Shown here: one piece after another, positions 7,927 through 18,891 of the stretch
How positions within the stretch are numbered: position 1 is the first letter of the stretch
Layout of the letters: each line of letters begins with the position of its first letter
Translations under genes and position numbers: made by a program
Assembly: GCF_003464085.1 (NCBI RefSeq)
Contig: NZ_QSDR01000005.1
Span: forward strand, 62,001 to 126,000
Direction: 5' to 3'
From: Clostridium sp. AM58-1XD
Lineage (GTDB): Bacteria > Bacillota > Clostridia > Lachnospirales > Lachnospiraceae
Length of the DNA: 64,000 nucleotides
Notes under the pieces: model-generated
What the model was told of the DNA's origin: nothing
Database searches by the model: none
The model's input: the letters and a program-made list of their open reading frames with translations, nothing else

Positions 7927-8934
7927 TTGAACATAAGAGAAACGGCAGAAATGTTAGAAGAACAGTATCTGAGTCCTTATGCCTCTCTCAGCAGAAATAC
8001 GAAAGGGAGGGACAGACAGGAACCTCTCTGCGACATCCGGCCGGAATACCAGAGGGACAGGGACAGAATCCTGCACAGCAAGTCATTCAGGCGCCTGAAA
8101 CACAAGACACAGGTGTTTCTGGACCCGGAAGGGGATCATTACCGTACCAGGCTTACACACACCCTGGAGGTATCCCAGATCGCCAGGACGATTGCAAAAG
8201 CGCTTCGCCTGAACGAAAGTCTGACGGAAGCCATTGCTCTCGGCCACGATCTTGGCCACACTCCGTTCGGCCATTCAGGAGAGAAGATCCTGAATGATAT
8301 CTGCGAGGACGGTTTCGCCCATTATAAACAGAGCGTGCGCGTCGTGGAGCTTCTGGAAAAGGACGGGCGCGGCCTGAACCTGACGAAAGAGGTCAGAGAC
8401 GGAATTTTAAATCACAGAACAAGCGGTCATCCATCTACCCTGGAGGGCGGCGTTGTCAGGCTTTCTGACAAGATTGCATATATTAACCACGACATCGATG
8501 ATGCCATACGGGGAAAGATCATTACAGAAAAGGATCTGCCTTCCTGTTATACGGATGTTTTAGGACACAGCGTCCGGGAGAGGCTGAATACCATGATTCA
8601 CGATATTATCGGGAACAGCCAGGATCACCCGTTTATCGCAATGTCACCGGGCATGGAGGAGACGATGCAGGGGCTGAGAACATGGATGTTTGACCATGTT
8701 TATAAAAATCCCAAGGCCAAGGCTGAGGAAGGTAAAGCCCAGAAGCTGATTGTAGCATTGTATCAACACTATATGGATCATGTGGAAGAACTCCCTCCTG
8801 AGTACCATTATCTGATGGAAGAGATGGGGGAGAAGAAAACACGCGTGGTCTGCGATTATATTGCAGGCATGAGCGACAGCTACGCAATTGATACGTTTGA
8901 AGAGCTGTTCGTGCCGAAGGCATGGAAAGTTTAA
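7927..8934 (+). CDS. dgt: Deoxyguanosinetriphosphate triphosphohydrolase-like protein
   Basis: HD-domain dNTPase that hydrolyses dGTP and related dNTPs to nucleoside and tripolyphosphate. The HD metal site is visible as H in RTRLTHTLEVSQIA, HD in ALGHDLGHTPFGHSGE, and D in RLSDKIAYINHDIDDA. About 335 residues, normal for the short Gram-positive type. I favour the TTG start at 7927, ten bases after AAAGGA; a GTG at 7903 in the same frame is possible but has no ribosome binding site. An extended -10 element TGATACAAT lies near 7838-7846. It begins the dgt-dnaG-rpoD cluster typical of Clostridia, with dnaG 15 bases downstream. Confidence 0.9.
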   Translation: MNIRETAEMLEEQYLSPYASLSRNTKGRDRQEPLCDIRPEYQRDRDRILHSKSFRRLKHKTQVFLDPEGDHYRTRLTHTLEVSQIARTIAKALRLNESLTEAIALGHDLGHTPFGHSGEKILNDICEDGFAHYKQSVRVVELLEKDGRGLNLTKEVRDGILNHRTSGHPSTLEGGVVRLSDKIAYINHDIDDAIRGKIITEKDLPSCYTDVLGHSVRERLNTMIHDIIGNSQDHPFIAMSPGMEETMQGLRTWMFDHVYKNPKAKAEEGKAQKLIVALYQHYMDHVEELPPEYHYLMEEMGEKKTRVVCDYIAGMSDSYAIDTFEELFVPKAWKV

Positions 8935-8949
8935 ACGGCGGAGGAAGTC

Positions 8950-10729
8950 ATGTATTATCCAGAAGAACTTGTAGAAGAAGTGAGAATGAGGAATGACATC
9001 GTGGACGTGATTTCTGGTTATGTAAGGCTTCAGAAGAAAGGAAGCAATTATTTTGGCCTCTGTCCGTTCCACAATGAAAAGTCACCGTCGTTTTCCGTTT
9101 CGCCGTCAAAGCAGATGTATTACTGTTTTGGCTGCGGAGCAGGGGGCAACGTGATTACATTTATTATGGAATATGAGAATTATACCTTCAGTGAAGCATT
9201 AAGGATGCTGGCCGACAGGGCGGGAATTGAACTGCCGAAAGACGATAATTCCAAAGAGGCGAGAGCCAGGGATGATCTGCGCCAGACGCTTCTGGAAATC
9301 AATAGCTGGCGGCTAATTATTTTTACTACCAGCTGAGGCAGCCTCAGGGTGAAGCGGCTACCGATATCTGGCGGACAGGCAGCTGAGCGAGGAGACGATG
9401 AAGCGGTTCGGCCTTGGATATGCGAATAAAACGAGCAACGACCTGTATCAGTATCTGAAATCAAAAGGTTACGACGACGCGGTTTTAAAGGAGACAGGCC
9501 TTGTCACCATAGAGGAACGTGGCGGCAGGGACAAGTTCTGGAACAGAGTCATGTTTCCGATTATGGATGTGAACAACCGGGTGATCGGCTTCGGCGGACG
9601 TGTCATGGGAGACGGTATGCCGAAATATCTGAACTCGCCTGAGACCAGGATTTTCGATAAAGGTAGAAATCTTTACGGCCTGAATTACGCCAGAACATCG
9701 AGAGAAAAACAGATTCTGGTCTGTGAAGGATATATGGATGTGATATCCATGCATCAGGCCGGTTTTACAAATGCTGTGGCTTCGCTTGGAACGGCGCTGA
9801 CTTCTCAGCATGCAGTGCTTTTAAAGCGATATACGGACAGGGTGATCCTGACATATGACAGCGACGACGCCGGAATAAGGGCGGCTCTGCGGGCGATTCC
9901 GATTCTCAAGGAAGTGGGCATTTCTGCAAAGGTACTCAGTATGGAGCCGTATAAGGATCCTGATGAATTCATGAAGAATCTGGGGGCGGATGAGTTCAGA
10001 AAGCGGATTGAGGCCGCCAGAAACAGCTTTTATTTCGAGATCGATGTCATGAGAAAAAATTATGACAGGAATGACCCGGAACAGGAGACGGCGTTCCATA
10101 ATGCGCTTGCGAGAAAACTTTTGGAATTTGAAGAGCCCCTGGAACGGGATAATTACATACAGGCAGCAGCAAGAGAGTACTTTATACGGTACGAAGATTT
10201 AAGACGGCTGGTCAACAGCCTCGGCAGCAGACTGGGAACAGGAGCAGGAGCGGCAGCTGCCGGAAAAGAGGAGGTAAAAACGAGGGAGCCGGGAGGCAGA
10301 AGGAAGGATAAGGAGGATGGCATCAGAAAGTCTCAGAGGCTGCTCCTTACATGGCTGATTGAAAATCCGGTACTCTTTGATAAAATAGAGGGGGTAATTA
10401 CTGAGAATGATTTTTTGGAGCCGCTTTACCACAAGGTGGCCGCGATGGTGTTTGCAGGCCATGCAGCCGGAAATCTGAATCCGGCGGGCATTTTAAACCA
10501 TTTTATTAACGATGAGGATGAATACAGGGAGGCAGCGGCATTATTCAATGCCAGCCTGAATGAATCTCTGGATAATGAAGAACAGAAGAAGGCTTTTTCG
10601 GAAACGGTCCTGAAGGTGAGAAAGAACAGCCTGGATCATTTGAGCAGAAATGTCAGGGACATCGCGGAGCTGCAGAAAATCATTGAGGCGCAGGCGGCGC
10701 TTAAAACACTGCATATTTCCCTGGATTAG
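8950..10729 (+). CDS. dnaG: DNA primase (frameshifted)
   Basis: Synthesises RNA primers at the replication fork. The N-terminal zinc-binding domain is intact (CPFHNEKSPSFSVSP and YYCFGCGAGGN), followed by the RNA polymerase core with FPIMDVNNRVIGFGGR, the Toprim motifs VCEGYMDV and TYDSDDAGIRA, and a C-terminal helicase-binding domain. Two single-base deletions, near 9303-9305 and near 9359, put residues about 118-137 in other frames (KLAANYFYYQL and RYLADRQLSEE are readable in the right order). Restoring them gives a 593-residue protein. dnaG is essential, so these must be sequence errors or else the cell would carry another copy. It lies between dgt and rpoD. Confidence 0.92.
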
Positions 10730-10771
10730 AGGAAACACTATTAGGCAGCAGTGGAAGGGGTGGAATATATC

Positions 10772-11884
10772 ATGGAAAGAGATACAGAATTAGAAGGAAA
10801 ATTAAAAAGTCTTCTTGCTGAAGCGAAGAAAAAGAAAAATATTTTAGAGAGCCAGGAAGTCCTGGATTTCTTTAAAGATGACAACCTGGACAGTGAGAAA
10901 ACGGATAAGATATATGATTTCCTGGAAAACAACGGGGTGGATATCCTGCGCCCGGACGAAGAAGATATCGATCCGGATCTGTTTCTGGAAGAAGAGCTGG
11001 AGGAGGAAGAGGATATCGATATTGAACATATCGACCTTTCCGTGCCGGAAGGCGTCAGCATGGAAGACCCTGTAAGGATGTATCTGAAAGAAATTGGAAA
11101 GGTTCCGCTTCTTTCTACGGAAGAGGAGATTGAACTGGCAAAGCGGGTGGAACTGGGGGATGAAGAAGCGAAACAGAGGCTGGCAGAAGCAAATCTAAGG
11201 CTGGTAGTCAGCATTGCAAAGCGTTATGTAGGCCGTGGAATGCAGTTTCTGGATCTGATTCAGGAGGGAAATCTTGGTCTGATTAAAGCGGTGGAAAAAT
11301 TTGATTACACAAAGGGGTATAAGTTCAGCACATATGCAACATGGTGGATTCGTCAGGCAATTACGAGGTCGATTGCCGATCAGGCCAGAACGATCCGTAT
11401 TCCGGTTCATATGGTAGAGACGATTAACCGTCTGATCCGCGTGTCCAGGCAGCTTCTTCAGGAGCTGGGCCGGGAACCGTCTTCCGAAGAGATCGCGCAG
11501 AGGATGGACCTGCCGGTGGAACGCGTAGGAGAAATTCTCAAGATATCTCAAGAACCGGTATCTTTGGAGACGCCGATCGGAGAGGAAGAGGACAGCCATC
11601 TGGGCGACTTTATTCAGGACGAGCACGTAGCAGTGCCGGCGGATGCAGCTACATTTACGCTGCTCCATGAACAGCTGATGGAAGTGCTGGATACGCTGAC
11701 AGAGAGGGAACAGAAGGTGTTGAAGCTGCGTTTCGGACTGATTGACGGAAGGCCGAGAACGCTGGAGGAAGTGGGCAGGGAATTCAATGTCACACGTGAA
11801 CGAATCCGGCAGATCGAGGCGAAGGCGCTGAGAAAACTGCGCCATCCAAGCCGCAGCAAAAAGCTGAAGGATTATCTGGATTAA
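10772..11884 (+). CDS. rpoD: Primary RNA polymerase sigma factor
   Basis: The housekeeping sigma-70 factor (SigA) that directs RNA polymerase to -35/-10 promoters. The 370 residues show an acidic region 1.1-like N-terminus ([15 protein letters not shown]), region 1.2 [11 protein letters not shown], region 2 with [14 protein letters not shown] and [10 protein letters not shown], region 3, and region 4 with [16 protein letters not shown]. The ATG at 10772 is chosen; GGGGTGG lies about 10 bases upstream, and a GTG at 10751 gives a non-conserved extension. Cotranscribed with dnaG, 42 bases away, as in the macromolecular synthesis operon. Confidence 0.96.
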   Translation: MERDTELEGKLKSLLAEAKKKKNILESQEVLDFFKDDNLDSEKTDKIYDFLENNGVDILRPDEEDIDPDLFLEEELEEEEDIDIEHIDLSVPEGVSMEDPVRMYLKEIGKVPLLSTEEEIELAKRVELGDEEAKQRLAEANLRLVVSIAKRYVGRGMQFLDLIQEGNLGLIKAVEKFDYTKGYKFSTYATWWIRQAITRSIADQARTIRIPVHMVETINRLIRVSRQLLQELGREPSSEEIAQRMDLPVERVGEILKISQEPVSLETPIGEEEDSHLGDFIQDEHVAVPADAATFTLLHEQLMEVLDTLTEREQKVLKLRFGLIDGRPRTLEEVGREFNVTRERIRQIEAKALRKLRHPSRSKKLKDYLD

Positions 11885-11923
11885 TTACAGAGGATAAGCG
11901 GGAAAACCGGAGCGGAGAACAGG

Positions 11924-12640
11924 ATGAATTTATCATATCGTTTAAAAACAGTTGCTTCCTTCGTACCAGAAGGGAGCATTGTTGCTGATATCGGGACGGA
12001 TCACGGTTATATCCCGATCTATCTGGCAGAACAGGGAAAAATTACCCATGCAGTAGCCATGGATGTGAGAACGGGGCCTCTCGAGAGGGCAGAAGAACAT
12101 ATACGTTCCCATGGTCTGAAGAACGTAATTGAAACGCGTCTGAGCGACGGCCTGAGAGAACTTCGGCCTGGCGAGGCCGATACGGCGGTTATTGCCGGAA
12201 TGGGCGGAGAATTGATGATAAGAATTCTCTCAGAGGGGCGCCATATGTGGCCGACCGTGAAGAGATGGATTCTCTCCCCCCAGTCCGATCTACATAAGGT
12301 GAGAATTTATCTTAGGGAGAATGGATTTCCAATCGAAAAAGAGACGATGATTCTGGACGAGGGGAAGTACTATACCGTAATGGCGGCAGGCAGGAGGGCG
12401 GAGGCTCTCCGGAACTGTACGGGAGAAAAGACGATCTACGACTTTTATGGAAAATGTCTGATTCAGGACAGGAACCAGGTTCTTTCCGGGTATCTGGAAT
12501 GGGAACGCGGCCAAAAAGAAAAATTGCTCGAAGAGCTCCAAAGCGGCGGTGCACAGATGACGGAAAGAGCGGTTCTGCGTATCCGAAGCCTGGAAGAAGA
12601 ACTGAAGCGCATAAAGGAGGCACAGGATGAAATGCAGTGA
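11924..12640 (+). CDS. trmK: tRNA (adenine(22)-N(1))-methyltransferase
   Basis: SAM-dependent enzyme that makes m1A22 in the D-loop of several bacterial tRNAs. The 238-residue protein has the class I SAM motif VADIGTDHGYIPIYL near residues 21-35, the acidic AMDVRTGPLERA block, and AVIAGMGGELM, the TrmK counterpart of the catalytic NPPY-like loop. It ends with a charged helical tail, also typical. It follows rpoD by 39 bases and overlaps the next gene by 14 bases, so the two are translationally coupled. Confidence 0.9.
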   Translation: MNLSYRLKTVASFVPEGSIVADIGTDHGYIPIYLAEQGKITHAVAMDVRTGPLERAEEHIRSHGLKNVIETRLSDGLRELRPGEADTAVIAGMGGELMIRILSEGRHMWPTVKRWILSPQSDLHKVRIYLRENGFPIEKETMILDEGKYYTVMAAGRRAEALRNCTGEKTIYDFYGKCLIQDRNQVLSGYLEWERGQKEKLLEELQSGGAQMTERAVLRIRSLEEELKRIKEAQDEMQ

Positions 12641-13436
12641 AATTATAACCATTTTAGAGGAGCTGGCGCCGGTATCATGTGCATGCGAATGGGATAATCC
12701 CGGCCTGCTTGCAGGGCGCAGCGATAAGGAAGTAAAGAAAATCCTTGTGGCACTGGACGCCACGGATGAAGTAGTTGAGAAAGCGGCGGAGGAGAAAGTG
12801 GATTTGCTGCTTACACACCATCCGCTTCTTTTCCGCCCGGTAAAGAAGATCAACGATCAGGACTTTATTACAAGAAGGATCCTGAAGCTGATCAGGAACG
12901 ACATTTCCTATTATGCCATGCATACGAACTTTGACAGCGCGCCGGGGTGTATGGCCGATCTGGCGGCCGGTCTGCTGGGGATGAAGGAGACGCAGCCTCT
13001 GGAGGAGATGGGCCTGATGAGGACGGCGGACGGAGAAGTGCCCTATGGCATAGGCAAATTTGGACTGCTTCCGGAGAAGATGACGGTAAGGGAAGCGGCA
13101 GAATATGTGAAGGAAAAGTTCGGGCTGAATTTTGTGACGGTTTATGGACTGGATGAGGGAAAAGGAAAGGCGGAGAAAATTGCCGTCTGCCCGGGATCCG
13201 GTGGAAGCGAAATCGAAGTCAGTCTGGCTAAGGGGGCGGAAATCCTGGTGACAGGAGATATCAGCCATCATCAGGGGATCGACGCGGCGGCCAGGAATAT
13301 GGCTGTTATCGATGCAGGCCATTATGGACTGGAATATATATTTATTGGTTTTATGGCAGGGTATCTGAAGGAGCATTTAAAGGACGAAGCAGAGGTGACC
13401 GAAATGCCAGTTCATTTTCCTGTAAGTTTCGCATAG
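12627..13436 (+). CDS. Nif3-like dinuclear metal-centre protein
   Basis: A 269-residue member of the Nif3/YqfO family, toroidal hexamers with two metal ions per subunit and a role that is still debated (GTP cyclohydrolase I type 2 annotations are common but unproven). Metal ligands appear as HH in LLLTHHPLLFRP, H in AMHTNFDSAPGC, and the pair GDISHHQ and IDAGHYGLE near the C-terminus. It overlaps trmK, a near-universal pairing in firmicutes that suggests a link to tRNA or ribosome metabolism. AAAGGAGG lies 10 bases before the ATG. Confidence 0.9.
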   Translation: MKCSEIITILEELAPVSCACEWDNPGLLAGRSDKEVKKILVALDATDEVVEKAAEEKVDLLLTHHPLLFRPVKKINDQDFITRRILKLIRNDISYYAMHTNFDSAPGCMADLAAGLLGMKETQPLEEMGLMRTADGEVPYGIGKFGLLPEKMTVREAAEYVKEKFGLNFVTVYGLDEGKGKAEKIAVCPGSGGSEIEVSLAKGAEILVTGDISHHQGIDAAARNMAVIDAGHYGLEYIFIGFMAGYLKEHLKDEAEVTEMPVHFPVSFA

Positions 13437-13519
13437 GCAGAGGGATTTAAATGGAACCGGGATAGCAGCAGGCAGGTGCAGCAAAGCTGACAATTGAGAA
13501 AAGGAGGATTTCTGACCGT

Positions 13520-15174
13520 ATGATATCAGTAACGGTGAATGGAGAACCGAGGACGTATGAAGAAGGTGCCGCGCTTCTGGAAGCGGCAAGGGAATTTCAG
13601 GACAGATATGAAGATGATATTCTACTGGCATCCGTGGATGGAAAACTGCGTGAACTCTGGAAAAAAATGAAGGATGGTAGTAATATCACATTCCTTACGA
13701 AGCAGGATAAGCCTGGGGTCCAGACATATCAGAGGAGCACGATCCTGCTTTTGCTGAAAGCATTTCACGATGTGGCCGGATCGGAAAATATTGATAAGAT
13801 CACTCTGGAATTTACGCTTGGGAGCGGCCTGTATGGAGAGGCGGCGGGAAAATTCGCACTGGATGAGTCAATGCTTCAGCAGGTGAAGCTGCGGATGGAA
13901 GAACTGGTCCAAAAGAAGATTCCGATCAAAAAGAGAAGTGTGAATACGGACGATGCGATTGCCCTGTTTAAGAAATATGGAATGCATGACAAGGAAAAAC
14001 TCTTTAATTACCGCCGAGTTTCACGCGTCAACATCTACAGCCTGGAAGGATACGAGGATTATTTTTACGGTTATATGGTGCCGGATACGGGGTATTTAAA
14101 GAATTTTGACCTGATCCTCTATAAAAAGGGCTTTGTGCTCATGATTCCCATGTACGGATCTTCGGATGAACTGCCGAAATTTGAGCCTAAGGATAAACTC
14201 TTTTCGATTCTTAAGGAATCCGATGAGTGGGGAGAACGGATGGGCGTGGCTTATGTCGGGCGGCTGAACGAGGAGATCAGCAGAGGAAACAGCCGTGAGC
14301 TGATTCTGATTCAGGAGGCCCTTCAGGAGAAGAAAATTGCCGATATTGCAGGCAAAATCGTCTCCCAGCCCGATAAAAAGTTCGTGATGATTGCAGGACC
14401 GTCTTCGTCGGGCAAAACGACATTTTCCAAAAGGCTGTCCATCCAGCTGCGGGCGCAGGGCCTGACGCCTCACGCCATATCGGTGGATGACTACTTTGTG
14501 GACAGAGAAAACAGTCCGAGGGACGAAAATGGAAATTACAATTTTGAGGCTTTGGAATGTATTGACGTGGAGCAGCTTAATCAGGATATGAATGACCTTT
14601 TAAACGGCAGAACGGTGGAGATCCCGCGGTTTGACTTTAAAAAGGGAAAACGGGAATACAAGGGAGATTTCCTCACAATGGGGGAATCGGATATCCTGGT
14701 TATGGAGGGGATCCACTGTCTGAACGACAGACTTTCCTATGCCCTGTCAAAGGATAATAAATTCAAAATATACATCAGTGCGTTGAACCAGCTGAACATC
14801 GATGAGCACAACAGGATCCTACTACGGACGGACGCCTTTTAAGAAGGATTGTGAGAGACGCCAGAACGAGAGGAAACAGCGCGAAAGATACGATTCGGAT
14901 GTGGACTTCCGTCAGAAAAGGCGAAGAATCCAATATCTTTCCGTTCCAGGAAGAGGCAGATGTCATGTTCAATTCGGCGCTCGTCTACGAAGCGGCTGTG
15001 CTGAAAATCTTTGCAGAACCGCTGCTGTTCCAGATCGAGAAAGGCTGTGAAGAATATGTAGAGGCCAAGCGTCTTCTCAAGTTCCTGGACTACTTCCTGG
15101 GTATCGACAGCGGCCTCATTCCTCAAAATTCCCTGATGCGGGAATTTATCGGGGGAAGCTGCTTCCAGGTATAA
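13520..15174 (+). CDS. Nucleoside (uridine) kinase with N-terminal ubiquitin-like domain (frameshifted)
   Basis: A 551-residue fusion typical of Lachnospiraceae: an N-terminal TGS/threonyl-tRNA-synthetase-editing-like part (residues 1-about 260, VNGEPRTYEEG start) and a C-terminal P-loop kinase of the uridine kinase/phosphoribulokinase family. The P-loop is GPSSSGKTTFSKR, followed by SVDDYFVDRENSPRDENG and VMEGIHCLND. One missing C near 14818 splits it: frame one ends at 14842 and the rest continues as DGRLLRRIVRDARTRG to 15174. AAAGGAGGA precedes the ATG. It probably phosphorylates uridine or cytidine for salvage; the N-terminal half's role is not known. Confidence 0.82.
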
Positions 15175-15239
15175 GCCGCAAGGTTAAGAGGCATTGGTAG
15201 AAATGAGAAATGACGGAAGAAAAGCGTGGTGACAAATTA

Positions 15240-16193
15240 ATGGGACGATATATTGCAAAGAGGATACTGATTGCAGGCGCATCGCTGCTTGCTGTTTTAT
15301 TCATTCTCTTTCTGCTTATGGACCTTCTTCCCGGTTCACCTTTTAATGATGAGAAACTGACGGCGGCCCAGCTGGAAATACTGAATGTGAGGTATGGACT
15401 GGACCGTCCGTTTTTTGTGAGATTTTTTACATATGCGGGACGCATGCTTAGGGGAGACCTGGGGATATCGTATTCTGTGGCTAAAAATATGCCGGTTGAT
15501 GTTCTGCTGGCGGAACGCCTTCCTGTGTCTCTGAAAATCGGCGGTCTTTCCATTTTGACCGGCGGGGCGGCGGGGATTCTGCTTGGCATGGCGGCAGCCG
15601 TAAAGAAAAACAGGGCGGCTGATCTGATTGCGGGAGCCATAGCCGTGATCGGTGTCAGTCTCCCATCTTATGTGCTGGCGTTAGCGCTTTCCTATACCTT
15701 TGGATTTCGGCTGAAATGGTTTCCTCTGCTCTATAAGGCGGAGGCAGCCGGCTGGTCATCCGTTCTTCCGGCTCTGGCCTTGGGGGTGTTCATGATGGCT
15801 GCGGCAGCACGGGTCATGAGAGCTGAGATGATCGAAGTGCTGGAATCCGACTATATGATGTTTGCTGAGAACAGGGGGCTGCCGGGAGGCCGCCTGATTT
15901 TTGTACACGGAATGAGAAATGCGCTGATTCCTGTCATTGCCGTACTGGCACCGATGACGGCGGCAGTCATGACAGGTTCACTGGCGGTGGAGAAGATATT
16001 TTCCATTCCGGGAGCAGGCAGCCTGATGGTGACGGCTATTCAGGCAAATGATTATAATGTGGTGGCGGGCCTGGCTTTCGTATACAGTGCGGTCTACATT
16101 GCCGTTATGCTGGCTGCGGATCTCCTCTATGAACTTCTGGATCCAAGGATCAGGATTACAGGAGAAAGGCAGACAGGGAGAGGCAGAACATGA
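15240..16193 (+). CDS. Oligopeptide/dipeptide ABC transporter permease (DppB/OppB type)
   Basis: Inner-membrane subunit of a peptide importer. The 317 residues carry one N-terminal anchor helix (LIAGASLLAVLFILFLLMDL), the conserved periplasmic LNVRYGLDRPF segment, and five further helices with the BPD_transp_1 EAA-loop region (AENRGLPGGRLIFVHGMRNALIP). I chose ATG 15240, preceded by GGTGAC; an in-frame ATG at 15210 lacks a ribosome binding site. First gene of the B-C-ATPase-SBP operon; the stop overlaps the next start (ATGATGA). Confidence 0.9.
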   Translation: MGRYIAKRILIAGASLLAVLFILFLLMDLLPGSPFNDEKLTAAQLEILNVRYGLDRPFFVRFFTYAGRMLRGDLGISYSVAKNMPVDVLLAERLPVSLKIGGLSILTGGAAGILLGMAAAVKKNRAADLIAGAIAVIGVSLPSYVLALALSYTFGFRLKWFPLLYKAEAAGWSSVLPALALGVFMMAAAARVMRAEMIEVLESDYMMFAENRGLPGGRLIFVHGMRNALIPVIAVLAPMTAAVMTGSLAVEKIFSIPGAGSLMVTAIQANDYNVVAGLAFVYSAVYIAVMLAADLLYELLDPRIRITGERQTGRGRT

Positions 16194-17146
16194 TGAAAGG
16201 AAAGACGGAAGGCAAAGGCAGATTCAGAAGAAAATTAAATAGGAAAACAGCGGCCGGGCTGTGGATTCTAGCGGCTGTCCTGTGCCTGGCAGCGGCGGGA
16301 CCGGCTGTGAGCGGGTATACGTTTGACGACCAGAGGATAGAAGAACAGAATTTGGCTCCCAGAATTCCGGGATTGGAACGGCTGGGGATATTTGACGGAA
16401 CGGAGACGGTCGTGACATCGGAAGGACGAAAGCAGCGAAACCGATATGAGGAAAACGGCCTGGGTGATACGTATTACTGGTTTGGAAGCGATGTTCTGGG
16501 CCGCGATATTTTTACCAGAACATGGATGGGAACAGGAATATCGCTGCTGATCGCATTACTGGCTGTTGCAGCAGATATGGCGGCCGGAGTGGTCTATGGA
16601 ATGGTCAGCGGTTATTTCGGCGGCCGCGTGGATTTTATCATGCAGCGCCTGACGGAAATTATAAGCGGAATTCCCAGCCTTGTGATCGCTACGCTGCTGA
16701 TTCTCGTTCTCCGTCCGGGATTTCTGGCAATTGCCCTTTCCATAGCGGTTACCGGCTGGATTGGAATGAACCGCGTAGCGAGGGCTAAAGTGCTGGAGCT
16801 GAAGGAACGGGAGTACATCATAGCGGCCAGAACGCAGGGCGCCGGTCATCTACGCCTGCTTTTCAGAGAAATTCTTCCCAATATGACAGGTCCGATCCTG
16901 GTAACGACGTTTCTGTCCGTTCCGAATGCCATTTTTACAGAGGCTTTTCTGGCCTTTATAGGCCTCGGCATACCGGCGCCTTATGCTTCGCTGGGAACCT
17001 TGATCAGCGAGGGATTTCAGGTTTTTACCATCCATCCGTATATGATCGTTCCACCCGCTTTTGTATTGATTGCCGTTATGATGGGCTTTAATCTGACGGC
17101 GGACGGGCTCAGGGATATGGCGGACAGAAAGAACAGAGAAGGATAG
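16190..17146 (+). CDS. Oligopeptide/dipeptide ABC transporter permease (DppC/OppC type)
   Basis: Second permease of the importer, 318 residues. A basic N-terminus and first helix are followed by the extracytoplasmic segment with LGTDxxGRD-like FGSDVLGRDIFTRTWMG, the classic OppC/DppC marker, and five helices with the EAA loop YIIAARTQGAGHLRLLFREILPN. It overlaps the preceding permease by 4 bases. Peptide specificity cannot be read from the sequence. Confidence 0.9.
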   Translation: MMKGKTEGKGRFRRKLNRKTAAGLWILAAVLCLAAAGPAVSGYTFDDQRIEEQNLAPRIPGLERLGIFDGTETVVTSEGRKQRNRYEENGLGDTYYWFGSDVLGRDIFTRTWMGTGISLLIALLAVAADMAAGVVYGMVSGYFGGRVDFIMQRLTEIISGIPSLVIATLLILVLRPGFLAIALSIAVTGWIGMNRVARAKVLELKEREYIIAARTQGAGHLRLLFREILPNMTGPILVTTFLSVPNAIFTEAFLAFIGLGIPAPYASLGTLISEGFQVFTIHPYMIVPPAFVLIAVMMGFNLTADGLRDMADRKNREG

Positions 17147-17179
17147 GACAGCAGTAGAACAGCAGAAGGAGTAAGGCAG

Positions 17180-18868
17180 TTGGAAAAACAGTTTGACGAG
17201 AAATGGAAATTGAATAATCGGCTGAAAGAGGACGTGCTCCTGGCCGTACAGAATCTGACCGTTCGTTTTCCGTCGGGCGCCGGGGAGACAGAGGCGGTAC
17301 GGAGTGCCGATTTCTTTGTGAAAAAGGGAGAGGCTGTTGCGATTGTGGGAGAATCCGGCTCTGGAAAGACATCCCTTATGCGGGCATGCATGGGCCTTTC
17401 CGGAACGGGAACTGTTGCAGAAGGAACGATACTTTTCGATTTCGGCCAAGATAAGGGCATGGAAGATATTCTTCATATGGGAAAGAAAGAACGGAGAAAG
17501 AGAGTCTATGGCCACAGAATTGTTATGCTGTTTCAGGATCCGGCTGTCTGTCTGAATCCGACCATGACCATTGGAAGCCAACTGACAGAAGGGCTCCGCC
17601 TTGGCAGAAAAATAGGTAAAAAAGCTGCATTGGAAGAGGCGGCGCATTTGGTGGAAGAGGCCGGTATGGATGGCAGCGGACGCATTCTGGCCTCTTATCC
17701 ACACCAGCTGTCCGGCGGTATGAGGCAGAGAATCGCCATGCTTCTCGCCATGATTCCCAAACCGGACCTGCTCATATGTGACGAACTCTCATCATCTCTG
17801 GACTCCATGACAAGGCGGCAGGTCTTTGAACTGGTGGAGCAGGAGCGGAGAAAACGCGAAATGGCCGTCATTTATGTGACCCATGACCTGGATCTGGCAG
17901 CCAGAAACGCCGATTATGTAGAAGTCATGTACGACGGAAAAATTGTGGAAAGCGGCGCGCCGTCTCGTTTGTTTAAAAATCCAAAGCATGCGTATACGAA
18001 AAAACTTCTGGCCGCCGCAGGAGAAATCAGAGAGGCGCCAAAATTGAAACTGCGGGAAGCCGCATCGGGCAGTCCTCTTCTGGAGGTAGACGGCCTGCAG
18101 CAGTATTTCGGAGGAAAAAAAGGCGGTGGGGTGAAGGCTGTGGACGGCGTCAGTTTCCGCATTTGGCCGGGAGAGATATACGGGCTCGTAGGACAGTCCG
18201 GAGCGGGTAAATCGACGATAGGCCGTATTATCATGCATATCCATGAGCCGGTAAAGGGAACGATCCTGTTTGATGGAAAAGATTATTCCGGACGGCTTAC
18301 CATGAATAAAAAGCGGGAGCTTTACAGCCAGGTTCAGATGATCTTTCAGGATCCGGCCGCCTGCCTGAATCCGGCGAGACGTATCATTGATATTGTGGCT
18401 CAGGCGCTGGACATCCTTCCCGGGAAAATGAATAACGAAGAGAGGGAGAGACGTGTCAGCCAAACGCTGGAAGCTGTGGGGCTTTCTGATGAAATCCTAT
18501 ACCGCTATCCACACCAGCTGTCCGGCGGCCAGCGCCAGAGGGTGGGGATTGCCAGGACGATCATAGGAAATCCCAGGCTTGTGATTGTAGATGAGGCAGT
18601 GAGCGCTCTGGACCCGCTGGTGCAGTTTCAGGTGGCAGGCCTATTAAAGGAGATACAGGAGCGGACGGGAATGGCCATGCTCTTTATTTCCCATGATTTG
18701 AATGTGGTCCGCCGAATATGCGGCCGAATCGGGGTCATGTGCAGCGGTAAGATCGTTGAGGAAGGGCGGACAGAGGAAATTTTTGAGCATCCGTCCCATG
18801 AATATACGAGAATGCTCCTGAATGCAGCTCATGGGTACGAACGGAAAAAGGAGCGGATGGAACCGTGA
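17180..18868 (+). CDS. Oligopeptide ABC transporter ATPase, fused DppD-DppF type
   Basis: Both ATPase subunits of the importer in a single 562-residue chain. Domain 1: Walker A GESGSGKTS (near residue 56), signature LSGGMRQRIAML, Walker B LLICDELSSSLDSM. Domain 2, from about residue 295: Walker A GQSGAGKST, signature LSGGQRQRVGIAR, Walker B LVIVDEAVSALDPL. In both halves the usual Pro after DE of Walker B is replaced (DEL, DEA), but the catalytic Glu is kept. The TTG at 17180 is preceded by AGAAGGAG. Fused double ATPases of this kind occur in several peptide and nickel importers. Confidence 0.9.
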   Translation: MEKQFDEKWKLNNRLKEDVLLAVQNLTVRFPSGAGETEAVRSADFFVKKGEAVAIVGESGSGKTSLMRACMGLSGTGTVAEGTILFDFGQDKGMEDILHMGKKERRKRVYGHRIVMLFQDPAVCLNPTMTIGSQLTEGLRLGRKIGKKAALEEAAHLVEEAGMDGSGRILASYPHQLSGGMRQRIAMLLAMIPKPDLLICDELSSSLDSMTRRQVFELVEQERRKREMAVIYVTHDLDLAARNADYVEVMYDGKIVESGAPSRLFKNPKHAYTKKLLAAAGEIREAPKLKLREAASGSPLLEVDGLQQYFGGKKGGGVKAVDGVSFRIWPGEIYGLVGQSGAGKSTIGRIIMHIHEPVKGTILFDGKDYSGRLTMNKKRELYSQVQMIFQDPAACLNPARRIIDIVAQALDILPGKMNNEERERRVSQTLEAVGLSDEILYRYPHQLSGGQRQRVGIARTIIGNPRLVIVDEAVSALDPLVQFQVAGLLKEIQERTGMAMLFISHDLNVVRRICGRIGVMCSGKIVEEGRTEEIFEHPSHEYTRMLLNAAHGYERKKERMEP

Positions 18869-18891
18869 TGGAACTGAGGAAGGAATCTGGA